Assembly (NCBI GenBank): GCA_016744375.1
Contig: JADGEM010000040.1
Coordinates: 1-44,443, forward strand
Length of the DNA: 44,443 nt
Direction: 5' to 3'
Source: Gammaproteobacteria bacterium
GTDB taxonomy: Bacteria; Pseudomonadota; Gammaproteobacteria; GRL18
How positions within the stretch are numbered: position 1 is the stretch's first letter; every line of letters begins with the position of its first letter. Below are positions 17,828-26,964 of this stretch, one piece after another. The notes beneath the pieces are model-generated. The model had not been told where the DNA came from, ran no database searches, and was given only the letters and a program-made list of their open reading frames with translations. A program made the translations under genes and the position numbers.

Positions 17828-18023
17828 CTAAAATTTCCTGCGGGCACTCCTATTTAAAATATGAATATAGTTGGTTTCAAACTCACCACTGAGTAAGCCT
17901 TGTCGAGTAAGGCTACTTTGATCGACTTTCGCTTTACTGTCACTATTTGAAACAGGAGCACTGTCATAATGAAGACCCGCCATCAGTTTCCAGGGATCAG
18001 ACAATTGACTGAAAAGTTTATCT
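17828..18023 (-). pseudogene. C-terminal fragment of a FadL-type outer-membrane transporter, decayed
   Basis: The minus strand is open for about 65 codons before a stop at 17828. The translation includes DPWKLMAGLHYDSAPVSNSD, like the FadL strand WxLxxGxxYDSSPV, followed by LLSGEFETNYIHILN, like the last FadL strands (LSGxYxxNxIHFxxLxxxWRF). The roughly 50 residues normally between these two parts are missing, and the last residues (RSARRKF) look frameshifted. No start or signal peptide exists. It is therefore a remnant of a hydrophobic-compound porin gene with internal and 5' deletion. The glycine-zipper gene ends where it begins. The identification rests on two short motifs. Confidence 0.45.
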
Positions 18024-18512
18024 TTATTTCACAGTATAACCTTTACCTTCCAAACAGGCAGAATAAGCACGGTTATATTGACTCCTGTTATTGGCGTAAT
18101 TATTCATTTCTTTTTGCTCCCATTCTTTCGTTTTTTGATCCACGGAGCTATTTTTTGAGCTTTGCCTGATACCACCCACCAATCCACCTGCTGCAGCACC
18201 TCTTTTAGCAGATTTTGAGCTGTCACCTAAAATGGCACCTAATGCCGCTCCACCCAACGCACCTCTACCCGCAGAACCCGCTGTTGAACCTTTTTTTGCC
18301 TGTGATGGTGGGGGGGTTGATGTCGTAGGTGCTTTCATTGGATCAAAACCAGTTTGACCTTTTGCCCAGCCATAACAGGTGAATTTATCCTGCTCCATGG
18401 TTTCATTGCTTTGTCCTTTTGCAGGAAAGATCATTAATTCATTGGCCACAGAAGTGTTAACTGTAGTAGCCAATACAATGGCCAAATAACCAAATTTAAT
18501 TGAGTTTTTCAC
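18024..18512 (-). CDS. Exported glycine-zipper protein
   Basis: A 162-residue protein with a signal peptide (cleavage near SVA/NE, residue 23). The mature part holds two cysteines (FTCYGWAK and YSACLEGK). A Ser/Pro/Thr linker precedes a glycine zipper (GRGALGGAALGAILGDS, then GAAAGGLVGG) at about residues 84-120. The C-terminus NNRSQYNRAYSACLEGKGY is typical of the YMGG-like glycine-zipper family, where it ends the protein. Such proteins are envelope-located, and the zipper may insert in or span a membrane. It follows the coiled-coil membrane gene by 98 nt. Confidence 0.78.
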   Translation of the reverse strand: MKNSIKFGYLAIVLATTVNTSVANELMIFPAKGQSNETMEQDKFTCYGWAKGQTGFDPMKAPTTSTPPPSQAKKGSTAGSAGRGALGGAALGAILGDSSKSAKRGAAAGGLVGGIRQSSKNSSVDQKTKEWEQKEMNNYANNRSQYNRAYSACLEGKGYTVK

Positions 18513-18610
18513 TTTAAATTCCTTATCATTAATTACTTAATACCACCCACAGCACTGGAGCATTAATACCCTCAAATGGTAAATTCTTGCGTAGAGCCTG
18601 TTGTTTTTAG

Positions 18611-19273
18611 TTACCATGGTAACAAACGCCCTGCTGCGCCCATAGTTGCATCCAGATCTCTTGAAATCTTGTACATATGTCTATTCATATCCCTAATCTC
18701 ATTGGACAGTACAGGCAGTGCATTCATCTGAGTTCGCATTGCGTTAATGTCTGATGCTAATACCGGTAATGCATTCATTTTTTCATTCATAGTCTGTATT
18801 TCTTTTTTCATTGAGAGCATTTCCTCATACAATTTAGGCATGACCTGCATCGACTGAGACATGAGTGATAAGAACAGTGCAACGGTTGCTCCCGAATTAA
18901 AATTAGGATTAACTGCCAGATATTCAGATACCAAGGCATGTTGCTGTTCAAATTGTTTAACTTGTGCGTACTCTTTCGGTGCTAATGACATCATAAATTG
19001 TTGACGCTTTTCATTCATCAGCTCAGTATTCAAGGGCTGTGATGGTTTCAATTTTGGAAACATCTGTGGGATTTGTGTGACAATATTGATCACAGGGGAA
19101 AAAGTCTGGTAGCTCACAAATCCAAAGAGAATGAGGATAATAATCAGGGCAATCCTAATTTGCCGGTTGGCTCGCTGGCCATCATCATATCGGGCCTGTA
19201 ATTTTTCCATTGCGAGACTAAGACGGTTTATGGCTTCAACAACCTGTGGAGATTCCTGTTGTAAGTCAGACAT
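18611..19273 (-). CDS. Single-pass membrane protein with periplasmic Met-rich coiled coil
   Basis: A 220-residue protein with a cytoplasmic N-terminal helix (about 1-40), one membrane helix (about 42-62, IRIALIIILILFGFVSY) and a long helical domain. Two near-identical units contain MNALPVL (after MNEK and MRTQ), and the protein ends DATMGAAGRLLPW. The layout and Met-rich helix ending in Pro-Trp parallel the protein at 5344-5949. It lies directly downstream of the YeeE/YedE transporter gene, with a structured 149-nt spacer between. Function unknown; partner of sulfur transport or storage is one possibility suggested only by context. Confidence 0.75.
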   Translation of the reverse strand: MSDLQQESPQVVEAINRLSLAMEKLQARYDDGQRANRQIRIALIIILILFGFVSYQTFSPVINIVTQIPQMFPKLKPSQPLNTELMNEKRQQFMMSLAPKEYAQVKQFEQQHALVSEYLAVNPNFNSGATVALFLSLMSQSMQVMPKLYEEMLSMKKEIQTMNEKMNALPVLASDINAMRTQMNALPVLSNEIRDMNRHMYKISRDLDATMGAAGRLLPW

Positions 19274-19302
19274 AATAATCCTTGTTTATTCAGAGCATAA
19301 AG

Positions 19303-19366
19303 ACAGATAGGCACTTTGAGCTTATTCATGGTGCCACTCAATGCCAGATATCAATACCCTATCTGT
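19303..19366 (-). repeat. Structured spacer between the YeeE/YedE gene and the coiled-coil gene
   Basis: Outer perfect 9-bp arms ACAGATAGG/CCTATCTGT (19303-19311 and 19358-19366) enclose GGCAC/GTGCC (19310-19314 and 19331-19335). The arms overlap by two bases, so the two stems may compete. No U-run follows on the minus strand. Confidence 0.5.
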
Positions 19367-19422
19367 TTTATTGATTACTTTCTTTACATCTTCAGTTTTT
19401 ATTAGACCTCTTTACACTGAAA

Positions 19423-20988
19423 CTATTTTACTTTAGCTGGCATCGGCACATTGACATCACCAATTTTGCCATCATGCTTCTTACCTTCAGCATCAATCTT
19501 ATCTTGAAGTTCTTCAGTATTTAATCGGATCAGATCATTAGGGCTTGCACCTGTGTTTTGAGCACCTTTTTTCAAAAACCAAAATAACCCAAAAAGAAGG
19601 AGCATCCACCAAATAGCGAGTATTGCTTGTTGACCAACAATGTTGGATGGAAAAATCAGGTCATAGACTTTGTGTTGTTCAACCATCACCGTCGATTGAA
19701 AAAACGCTTTATGAGCTTCATAGTTCATAGTAAAAGGAAGATAGCCAAAAGCAAATCCCATGAATCCGACCATAGTGTTTAAGTATCCCATACCAATGCG
19801 CATATAGGAACGCACTTCACAGCCAATCATCATGACGGCACCCAGCCCCAACAACAAGCCGCCAATTAAGTTACCGGCCGTCAATTGATAAGTAATACTG
19901 CCAACAAAGCCAGGACTCGCATCAAATACAATCCAGGCAACCACCATAAACGCAAGCATAACAACCCAGTGAGCGAAAATACCAATCAGTGGTAGATAGC
20001 TACGCATCAGAGTACGAGTAATTCGTGGAACCCCCATATCAGCAAATTGACTGTCATTATTTTTCATCATATTCGCTGACTTCCAGGCAACCAGAGCACA
20101 CTCTGTACCAAAGCCGCTCTTAGCAAGACCAATCCCGCCAAAAATACCAGCTCCCAGAGTCAGGATGACATAAAACGAACCTCGATCATTAATTGATTTA
20201 CTAAAATCAACTGCTTCACCATTTTTAATATGCTGCAAAGCCTCCGGATTAAACAAACCGCCGTAGATTGCAACACCGATAAAAACTAAAACAACAAACA
20301 AACCCAGCCAATAAAGCGGATTACCTGATCCTTTTTTATCAGAACGACAAGTTAATGATTCCCCTATATCATTACCACAGACATAGGATCGGGTTTCCTG
20401 ATGCTTAAAATAGGATGCGGCTCCAAGCTTAGCCATAATGAAAAAAGCAAGCCCGCCACCGAGCCCCATGAAAATAACAGTGACCATCGAGTGAATATTC
20501 ATGAGTGGTATACCACCAAGCAGATGATTCAGTGTACAGCCTCCCGCCAGACGTGTGCCATAACTGAAGATTGCACCACCAACAAAAGCAAGCACTAATA
20601 ATTTAGTGGGATAATAAGCCCAGGCACGATTTTCACGTTCCATTATTGCCACCACAAAGCCACCGACAATCATGCCTACTATAGGCCAACCAATACCGGG
20701 AATAAACGCACCACCCACTGCTGCAACACCATCAATGGATTTCCCATAAATCTCAAAGTCATGTAAGTCAAACAACTGATAGAAAGCAACTTCTACACCT
20801 CGAAACATATTACCCAGGTCAGTGGTGACTGTAATTGGAGTCAGCACAGTATTTTGACCTGCTGATGTTTCCTGCGTCCAAAGTCCAAGCATATAGATTA
20901 TTTGTGCAATGCCAAAAGTAATGCCTGCCCAGAAAAAAGACCACTGAGAAGAAAATATTCGTTGTATAAATGTTTGCTGGTCATTCAT
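19423..20988 (-). CDS. YeeE/YedE-family sulfur-compound transporter
   Basis: A 521-residue inner-membrane protein with about ten helices in two similar halves, the DUF395/YeeE-YedE fold. Conserved cysteines occur in the expected pore motifs: GTRLAGGCTLNHLLGG in the first half, GFGTECALVAW and MIGCEVRSYMRIGMG in the second. In characterised members (thiosulfate uptake by TsuA/YeeE) such cysteines relay the sulfur substrate. The substrate here is not known; thiosulfate or another reduced sulfur compound fits an Apr-containing sulfur oxidiser. It diverges from an AraC regulator across 311 bp, which may control it. No TusA-type domain is fused. Confidence 0.88.
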   Translation of the reverse strand: MNDQQTFIQRIFSSQWSFFWAGITFGIAQIIYMLGLWTQETSAGQNTVLTPITVTTDLGNMFRGVEVAFYQLFDLHDFEIYGKSIDGVAAVGGAFIPGIGWPIVGMIVGGFVVAIMERENRAWAYYPTKLLVLAFVGGAIFSYGTRLAGGCTLNHLLGGIPLMNIHSMVTVIFMGLGGGLAFFIMAKLGAASYFKHQETRSYVCGNDIGESLTCRSDKKGSGNPLYWLGLFVVLVFIGVAIYGGLFNPEALQHIKNGEAVDFSKSINDRGSFYVILTLGAGIFGGIGLAKSGFGTECALVAWKSANMMKNNDSQFADMGVPRITRTLMRSYLPLIGIFAHWVVMLAFMVVAWIVFDASPGFVGSITYQLTAGNLIGGLLLGLGAVMMIGCEVRSYMRIGMGYLNTMVGFMGFAFGYLPFTMNYEAHKAFFQSTVMVEQHKVYDLIFPSNIVGQQAILAIWWMLLLFGLFWFLKKGAQNTGASPNDLIRLNTEELQDKIDAEGKKHDGKIGDVNVPMPAKVK

Positions 20989-21299
20989 ATTATACTTTTC
21001 CTTTATAATAGACAGAGGGTATTCTCAACGAATTTCAATCACTTCATTATGGTTCAAAATCAAACATTCAGTTATCAAAAAACCGCAAATATTAAATTAA
21101 ATGTGAAAAATTCTTACGAAGCGGTTAATTTTTTCTTTACCTAATTTAGGCTTGAATGGACCCAATAATATTTCAAGAACAAGAGGGATAACATTAGACA
21201 TGCCAATCAGTTGTTCTGGTGGTGATTTGCAATGATTACTTTCTTCCGTAAAATAGAAACCATGAAACAAAAAGTTAAAGCACAGAAAAAGACTGATAA
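20989..21299. promoter_or_regulatory. Divergent promoter region between transporter and AraC regulator
   Basis: This 311-bp gap must hold both promoters. It contains an inverted pair AACCGC (21081-21086) and GCGGTT (21121-21126), 34 nt apart, which could be regulator half-sites. A short possible leader peptide lies at its right end. No other feature is evident. Confidence 0.4.
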
Positions 21300-21303
21300 A
21301 TGA
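21262..21303 (+). CDS. Possible 13-residue lysine-rich leader peptide before the AraC gene
   Basis: ATG at 21262 opens a 13-codon frame MKQKVKAQKKTDK whose TGA overlaps the ATG of the AraC-type gene (ATGA). Six of 13 residues are Lys. The regulator itself has no good ribosome-binding site, so translation could be coupled to this frame. A chance frame in AT-rich DNA is equally possible. Confidence 0.25.
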   Translation: MKQKVKAQKKTDK

Positions 21304-22253
21304 TACTTCTCAATACATATCTTGACAGTTTTGAAGAATTAACAGGAATAGCTCATCATTGGAATGCAGAATTTCAACAAATGGGTTCTGAGCAGTTTAA
21401 GCCTGAAGTATTCCAGGCTCGAACAGATTTACTGCTTTACTCAAGAGCCCGATTCGGGTGTTTTGTTCGACAACAGGGAGCAACCCCTCCAGGCATGAGA
21501 ACCTTTGCAATACCCAATTCTGATTGCACCGACTTTAACTGGTTTGGCCATAAGGTGAATAAAAATAACTTGCTGATTTTTCCTGTCCATGGTGATATTG
21601 ATGCTTTTACCAGGCCAGGATTCAATATGGCAACCATCAGCTTGCCTGAAAATTACCTTCATGAACTTTTAGAAAAAAATGATATCAGAAAGGTCAAAAA
21701 TGTTTTAGCACCTCATGAAATAGTTAAAGAGGTTCCGACTGACTTTTTAAATGAATTACGCTTATTAATCAATCAGCTTGAACAAACAACAACAAAAAGC
21801 AGTCAGTCCCAATACCTTGCCTCCTTTACCAATACGATTCAAATGCAGATAATTGCTTGTCTGGTTACTATCCTGACAGAAAACCAGTCCACTCATCGAT
21901 TGATGAATCCAAAAAATTTAAAATTAATCAAAAATCTGACTGACTATATCCATACCCACCTCAATGAACAAATGCGAATCAAACAATTATGCCGTCAAGC
22001 AAAAATTTCTGAAAGAACCATACAAAACTTATTCAAAAAAGAATTAGGAATATTGCCTAAATCTTATATATTAGGGGCTAAATTGAATCACGTCCACCAT
22101 AGCCTATGGCATGCTAATTTTTCAGATACTTTTGTTGGTGATATTGCTTTTAATGCTGGCTTTTTGCACATGGGACAATTTGCAACAGACTATTACAAAG
22201 TGTTTAATGAATTACCTTCAGATACCCTTAAACGTTCTATATCATCAGTATAA
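21300..22253 (+). CDS. AraC-family transcriptional regulator
   Basis: A 317-residue protein with an N-terminal ~200-residue sensing domain of the cupin-like type (ARFGCFVRQQGATPPG, LLIFPVHGDIDAF). The C-terminal AraC DNA-binding domain has two HTHs: MRIKQLCRQAKISERTIQNLFKKELG and the second ending IAFNAGFLHMGQFATDYYKVFNELPS, equivalent to the conserved GFxxxSxFxxxFKxxxGxxP. The nearest candidate target is the divergent YeeE/YedE transporter gene. The ligand is unknown. Confidence 0.9.
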   Translation: MILLNTYLDSFEELTGIAHHWNAEFQQMGSEQFKPEVFQARTDLLLYSRARFGCFVRQQGATPPGMRTFAIPNSDCTDFNWFGHKVNKNNLLIFPVHGDIDAFTRPGFNMATISLPENYLHELLEKNDIRKVKNVLAPHEIVKEVPTDFLNELRLLINQLEQTTTKSSQSQYLASFTNTIQMQIIACLVTILTENQSTHRLMNPKNLKLIKNLTDYIHTHLNEQMRIKQLCRQAKISERTIQNLFKKELGILPKSYILGAKLNHVHHSLWHANFSDTFVGDIAFNAGFLHMGQFATDYYKVFNELPSDTLKRSISSV

Positions 22254-22346
22254 GGATAAGAGAAAGACTTCCAGATTTTGTCTGATGTTTTTTCAATAAG
22301 CTAAAACTACGTTGAATAATTACAAAACATCATTCTATAAATTTCC

Positions 22347-24488
22347 TTACCTCTTGCTCTGAAGTCTTTTTTTCTTTTGAGTAAAGGGGTTTGCTCGCCC
22401 TGAGTTGTAGGATGAATTTCGTTTTTCTTCCTTAGGTACCAACTGTTTGTCACCATCGCCAATGAGATCGCTGCGCCCCATTTCCCGTAGTGTTTCCCGG
22501 ATGACTGGCCAGTTTTTAGGATCATGGTAACGTAATAGAGACTTATGCAGGCGCCTGATCTTTTCACCTTTTGCGGTGAATACTTTTTCTGATTTATAAC
22601 TGAGTTTTTTCAGAGGATTTCGCTCACTATGATACATGGCAGTTGCTGTGGCCATGGGGGAAGGATAAAAATTTTGTACCTGGTCCAGACGAAAGTTATT
22701 TTCTTTTAGCCATAATGCCAGATTAACCATCTCTTCAATGGTGGTTCCCGGATGTGCAGCAATAAAATAGGGGATTAAATACTGTTCTTTACCTGCCTCT
22801 CTGGAGAACTGTTCAAACATCTGTTTAAATTCATAATAAGTATCAATTTTTGGCTTCATCATCTTGCTCAGAGTACCCTCTTCGGTATGCTCTGGTGCAA
22901 TTTTTAAATAACCACCCACATGGTGTGTGACCAACTCTTTTACATATTCAGGTGAACGGACAGCCAGGTCATAACGCAGGCCTGAAGCAACAAATACTTT
23001 TTTTATACCCGGTAATTGTCTTGCACGTTGATATAAATGAGTCAAAGGTCCGTGATCAGTGTTCATATGAGAACAAATTTTAGGATACACACAGGACAAT
23101 CGACGGCACACTGACTCAATTTCTTTGTCATCACAGGCTAGACGCCACATATTTGCAGTGGGACCACCCAGATCAGAGATATAACCTTTAAACTCCGGCA
23201 CATTATCTCGTATTTCTTCTATTTCACGGATAATTGAATCTTCTGAGCGGTTTTGAATAACCCGCCCTTCATGCTCAGTAATAGAACAAAAAGTACACCC
23301 ACCAAAACAACCCCGCATAATATTGATAGAAAAGCGGATCATCTCATACGCTGGCATTTTTTTACCCTGGTAATCTGAATGCGGCAGACGTTTATAGGGC
23401 AATTCAAACAATTGATCCAGTTCTTCAGTAGTCAGAGGGAAAGGCGGTGGATTTAGCCAGACATCACGTACACCATGCCGCTGCACCAGAGCACGTGCAT
23501 TACCCGGATTTGTTTCCAGATGAAGGACGCGGGAAGCGTGGGCATATAAAACCGGATCAGTCAGCACCTTTTCATAGGAAGGTAAACGAATAACTGAACG
23601 TCCTCGATCAAGTGATTTAACGATGTCCTTAAGCGGTACAGCGACCTCGTCTTTTGACTCTTCATTCGACTGGTGTTGATTTTCAGGAGATGATTCAGAG
23701 CAGCTGTTCTGGTCAATCATTTGATAAGGACTGACGACCGCTTCGACTTTTCCAGGGCGATCAATACGGCTGGAATCAATTTCCATCCAGTTTTTCTGCT
23801 GATGCTTGACCATAAAAGCCGTACCACGGATATTATCCAGCTTATTAATGCTTTCACCACGGGACAATCGATGCGCAATTTCAGTAATTTGGCGCTCACC
23901 ATTACCAAAAACCAGCAGATCAGCTTTCGAGTCAACCAAAACTGAGCGTTTTACTTTATCAGACCAGTAATCATAGTGAGCAATGCGTCTGAGACTGGCT
24001 TCAATACCGCCAATAATCACTGGAATGCCAGACCAGGCTTCCTTGCAGCGCTGTGTATAGACAGCAACAGCGTGATCGGGCCGCTTTCCACCTATGTCAT
24101 CCGGGGTATAAGCATCATCATGACGCAATTTACGATCCGCCGTATAACGGTTGATCATAGAATCCATATTGCCCGCAGTCACACCAAAGAACAGGTTTGG
24201 CTTACCTAAAATTTTGAATGGTTCACAGCTGTGCCAGTCCGGTTGATCAAGAATTCCAACCCGGAAGCCCTGCGACTCAAGTAAACGACCTATTAAGGCC
24301 ATACCAAAACTTGGATGATCAACATAGGCATCACCTGTCACCAGTATCACATCACAGGAATCCCAGCCCAAAGCTTCCATCTCAGCCCGAGTATGGGGTA
24401 AATACCGTGAAATACCGTAACATTCTGCCCAGTACTTATCATAGGCAAAGATATTTTGAAGATTTGAGGCTTGATGAATTCTGGACAT
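22347..24488 (-). CDS. YgiQ-family radical SAM protein
   Basis: A 713-residue protein, the usual YgiQ length. The N-terminal part ([21 protein letters not shown]) is the characteristic UPF0313 opening. The radical SAM core has the CxxxCxxC cluster at Cys394, Cys398 and Cys401 ([12 protein letters not shown]), binding [4Fe-4S] and S-adenosylmethionine. The C-terminal region ([24 protein letters not shown]) is the DUF3362-like part, and the tail is basic. Its reaction is not established in the family. It follows a small membrane-protein gene by 122 nt in the same direction. Confidence 0.93.
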   Translation of the reverse strand: MSRIHQASNLQNIFAYDKYWAECYGISRYLPHTRAEMEALGWDSCDVILVTGDAYVDHPSFGMALIGRLLESQGFRVGILDQPDWHSCEPFKILGKPNLFFGVTAGNMDSMINRYTADRKLRHDDAYTPDDIGGKRPDHAVAVYTQRCKEAWSGIPVIIGGIEASLRRIAHYDYWSDKVKRSVLVDSKADLLVFGNGERQITEIAHRLSRGESINKLDNIRGTAFMVKHQQKNWMEIDSSRIDRPGKVEAVVSPYQMIDQNSCSESSPENQHQSNEESKDEVAVPLKDIVKSLDRGRSVIRLPSYEKVLTDPVLYAHASRVLHLETNPGNARALVQRHGVRDVWLNPPPFPLTTEELDQLFELPYKRLPHSDYQGKKMPAYEMIRFSINIMRGCFGGCTFCSITEHEGRVIQNRSEDSIIREIEEIRDNVPEFKGYISDLGGPTANMWRLACDDKEIESVCRRLSCVYPKICSHMNTDHGPLTHLYQRARQLPGIKKVFVASGLRYDLAVRSPEYVKELVTHHVGGYLKIAPEHTEEGTLSKMMKPKIDTYYEFKQMFEQFSREAGKEQYLIPYFIAAHPGTTIEEMVNLALWLKENNFRLDQVQNFYPSPMATATAMYHSERNPLKKLSYKSEKVFTAKGEKIRRLHKSLLRYHDPKNWPVIRETLREMGRSDLIGDGDKQLVPKEEKRNSSYNSGRANPFTQKKKRLQSKR

Positions 24489-24610
24489 TGGCTTAACACG
24501 AAAATGGGATGTAAGGTAATTATAAGCTTTTTTGTATTAGAAAAAAACCCGAATAAAAACAGGTGTTTATTTTTCCGTCTGTATCTTAGAAGCAAAACCT
24601 TAGAAAAGTA

Positions 24611-25273
24611 CTAAAAGTGACATTCCTCATGAGGCTCTGACGTTATTTTACGAGCGATTAAGCCGGTTTGAGTCATATACAGTTGGTACATTTGTTTGTC
24701 TTTCATGGCTAAAAAAACAGACTGACCGTATCTGGCATCAAGCCCAGGTAACCACTGATGCTTCTTTTTTAAAGTCCACAGATCAAAATCCTGTTTTTGT
24801 TTTATAGAAAAGGTCGTTGGCTTATTATTACGTTGCTGTTCAATGTTCTGATAACGACCTGAAATTCGGTCCAGTTGGAAGCTGGCATCCAGACCTAATA
24901 AGTTTGCCCACCCATGCCACTTGATGATTCTGGCATCAATTTGCCACTCATCACCGTTGAGCGTATAAGATGTTTTTCTGCACGCTTCTAATTGCAATAA
25001 TTCTATTTGATAATTCTGATGTTTATGACGTGTGATATCCAATGTTGCAATGGGTTTTTCATAAGTCAGCCGATGATAGGTAAAGATATTGGAACCAATC
25101 AAAGACAAGCTGACTAAGAAAAACAGCATCAGTAGAAAATAACTGCTGTTTCGACAACTTGCCCATATTTTTTTCTTTTTTAGCATTTTAAAAGTACGAA
25201 AAAAGAAAAAAATTAAAATGATTAAAATGACTACTAATAAAATATAATAGTAAAATTCAACTGAGAGAGTCAT
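24611..25273 (-). CDS. Two-helix membrane protein of unknown function
   Basis: A 220-residue protein with two N-terminal membrane helices (about 6-27 and 41-62) joined by a basic KKKKIW loop. A ~155-residue soluble domain follows (DGDEW-like NGDEWQIDARIIKWHGWANLLGLDASFQLDRISGRY), then WLPGLDARYGQSVFLAMKD and a histidine-containing end (PHEECHF). I recall similar proteins annotated only as conserved hypothetical or cation efflux-like. It lies 10 nt after the flavin reductase gene, so it belongs to the hemF-flavin reductase unit. Confidence 0.7.
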   Translation of the reverse strand: MTLSVEFYYYILLVVILIILIFFFFRTFKMLKKKKIWASCRNSSYFLLMLFFLVSLSLIGSNIFTYHRLTYEKPIATLDITRHKHQNYQIELLQLEACRKTSYTLNGDEWQIDARIIKWHGWANLLGLDASFQLDRISGRYQNIEQQRNNKPTTFSIKQKQDFDLWTLKKKHQWLPGLDARYGQSVFLAMKDKQMYQLYMTQTGLIARKITSEPHEECHF

Positions 25274-25283
25274 ACACTAAAAT

Positions 25284-25841
25284 CTATTTGTATGGGTCAC
25301 CAACCGGTTTAATATGCTCAACTTCAGGTCTTGCCGGATAATGGTACTTGCCGCCAAAAAATAATAACGGCTCAAGTTGTTTATCCTTTTTATACAATTC
25401 CATAACTTCCCCCACAACAATCCAGTGATCCCCGCCATCAAATTTCTTATTAATTTTACAGGAAAATGAAGCCAGACAATCCTTTAAGCGCGGTGCAGCT
25501 GATGATTGTGAAAACAGATGTTCATAATGAACCTGGCTTGCATCCAAATCAATTTTAGCTCCGGCAAAATAATTAGAAACGTCTTCCTGATGAATACCAA
25601 GCACATTGACCGTGAAGCTCACCCCATCTTGCAACAAGTCAGAAAATGCCGCTTTTTTTGATGGACAAACTAATAATTGAATGGGATCCAGTGATAATGA
25701 GCTTATCGCATTTGCGGTCATACAGCGAATATCCCCTTCATGTTCAATGATTAATACCGTCACTCCCGTAGCAAAAAGGCCAATGTTATTACGATATTCT
25801 TTAATTAAGTCTGCTTTTTGCTGTTCTGCATTATTACTCAT
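25284..25841 (-). CDS. Flavin reductase-like FMN-binding protein
   Basis: A 185-residue protein with the flavin reductase split-barrel fold. Evidence is the segment FATGVTVLIIEHEGDIRCMTANAISSLSLDPIQLLVC (the family's TG-V-x-AxTAN-SxSLxPPL pattern), SFTVNVLGIHQEDVSNYFAG and GDHWIVVGEVMEL. Members reduce FMN with NAD(P)H or act as flavin-binding partner of two-component oxygenases. No oxygenase component is adjacent; the neighbours are hemF (24 nt upstream) and an unknown membrane protein. Cytoplasmic. Confidence 0.88.
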   Translation of the reverse strand: MSNNAEQQKADLIKEYRNNIGLFATGVTVLIIEHEGDIRCMTANAISSLSLDPIQLLVCPSKKAAFSDLLQDGVSFTVNVLGIHQEDVSNYFAGAKIDLDASQVHYEHLFSQSSAAPRLKDCLASFSCKINKKFDGGDHWIVVGEVMELYKKDKQLEPLLFFGGKYHYPARPEVEHIKPVGDPYK

Positions 25842-25865
25842 ATTTGTTCTCTTTTTTGTAAATAA

Positions 25866-26792
25866 TCACTCATCGTTATTGAGTTCAAGCCAGTCCTGGG
25901 GTGTAAGATAGCGTTCATATAAGCGTGCTTCATCTGAGCCTGCCTCGGGCTGCCAATTATAACGCCATTTAGTTAATGGCGGCAGAGACATAAGAATTGA
26001 CTCTGTTCGACCTCCTGTCTGCAAGCCAAATAAAGTGCCGCGATCGTAAACCAGATTAAATTCAACATAGCGACCACGCCGATATAGCTGAAAATCACGT
26101 TCTCTTTCACCATAGGAGATTGCCCGGCGTTTTTCAACAATGGGCAGATACGCAGGTATAAATTGATTGCCGACAGCCTGCATAAAGGCAAAACAGTGTT
26201 GAAAGTTTTTTTCATTCAAATCATCAAAAAATAAGCCGCCAACGCCTCGAGTTTCATGGCGATGAGGCAAGTAGAAATACTTATCACACCACTGCTTATA
26301 TTTTTTATAATAATCCGGATCAATTAAATCACAGGCTTTTTTAGCCTCTTTATGCCAGAAAACAACGTCTTCTTCAAAGGGGTAATAAGGCGTCAGATCA
26401 AAGCCTCCACCAAACCACCAAATAGGTTTACAACCCTCTTTTTCAGCGATAAAAAAGCGGACATTGGCATGTGTTGTCGGAATATAAGGATTATTGGGAT
26501 GAATGACCAACGATACGCCCATCGCTTCAAAGGAGCGGCCTTCCAGTTCAGGGCGTTTCTCTGTTGCAGATGCCGGCATAGAATCCCCTTTCACATGAGA
26601 AAAATTGACACCTGCCTGTTCAAAGACTTCCCCAGCCTCAAGCACTCTTGTACGGCCACCACCACCTTCTTTTCTCTGCCACTCATCTTGTTCAAATGTC
26701 TTTAAGCTCTCAGTTTTTTCAATCTCTGAACAGATATTATCCTGCAGTGAAAGTAAGAATTGTTTTACTGCATTCGAATCAGGCTGATCCAT
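25866..26792 (-). CDS. hemF: Oxygen-dependent coproporphyrinogen III oxidase
   Basis: A 308-residue protein, the normal HemF length. It shows the family signatures [60 protein letters not shown] and the [27 protein letters not shown] block. It oxidatively decarboxylates coproporphyrinogen III to protoporphyrinogen IX using O2, in the cytoplasm, so the organism can make haem aerobically. It is first in a unit with a flavin reductase and a small membrane protein, and has a terminator upstream separating it from the next gene. Confidence 0.97.
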   Translation of the reverse strand: MDQPDSNAVKQFLLSLQDNICSEIEKTESLKTFEQDEWQRKEGGGGRTRVLEAGEVFEQAGVNFSHVKGDSMPASATEKRPELEGRSFEAMGVSLVIHPNNPYIPTTHANVRFFIAEKEGCKPIWWFGGGFDLTPYYPFEEDVVFWHKEAKKACDLIDPDYYKKYKQWCDKYFYLPHRHETRGVGGLFFDDLNEKNFQHCFAFMQAVGNQFIPAYLPIVEKRRAISYGERERDFQLYRRGRYVEFNLVYDRGTLFGLQTGGRTESILMSLPPLTKWRYNWQPEAGSDEARLYERYLTPQDWLELNNDE

Positions 26793-26876
26793 TAGTTTTC
26801 CAATTTATGTTTATTCCTAAAAATCTTCATAACTAAATAAGGGTACACAGGAACATTTTCAAATGAAATGGCAAAA

Positions 26877-26913
26877 AAAATGCCAGTCCTGATTTCCAGA
26901 ACTGACATTTTTT
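26877..26913 (-). terminator. Rho-independent terminator after the second sulfur-globule-like gene
   Basis: Arms AAAATGCCAGT (26877-26887) and ACTGACATTTT (26901-26911). The single C/A mismatch on the plus strand becomes a G-U wobble on the minus strand, so the hairpin works for minus-strand transcripts and ends in a U-rich tract. It lies 52 nt after the stop codon. Confidence 0.75.
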
Positions 26914-26964
26914 AGCTTACAAAACAACTTTTAGCTAGTAAAAGCTGTTTTTGTACATCCCAAC

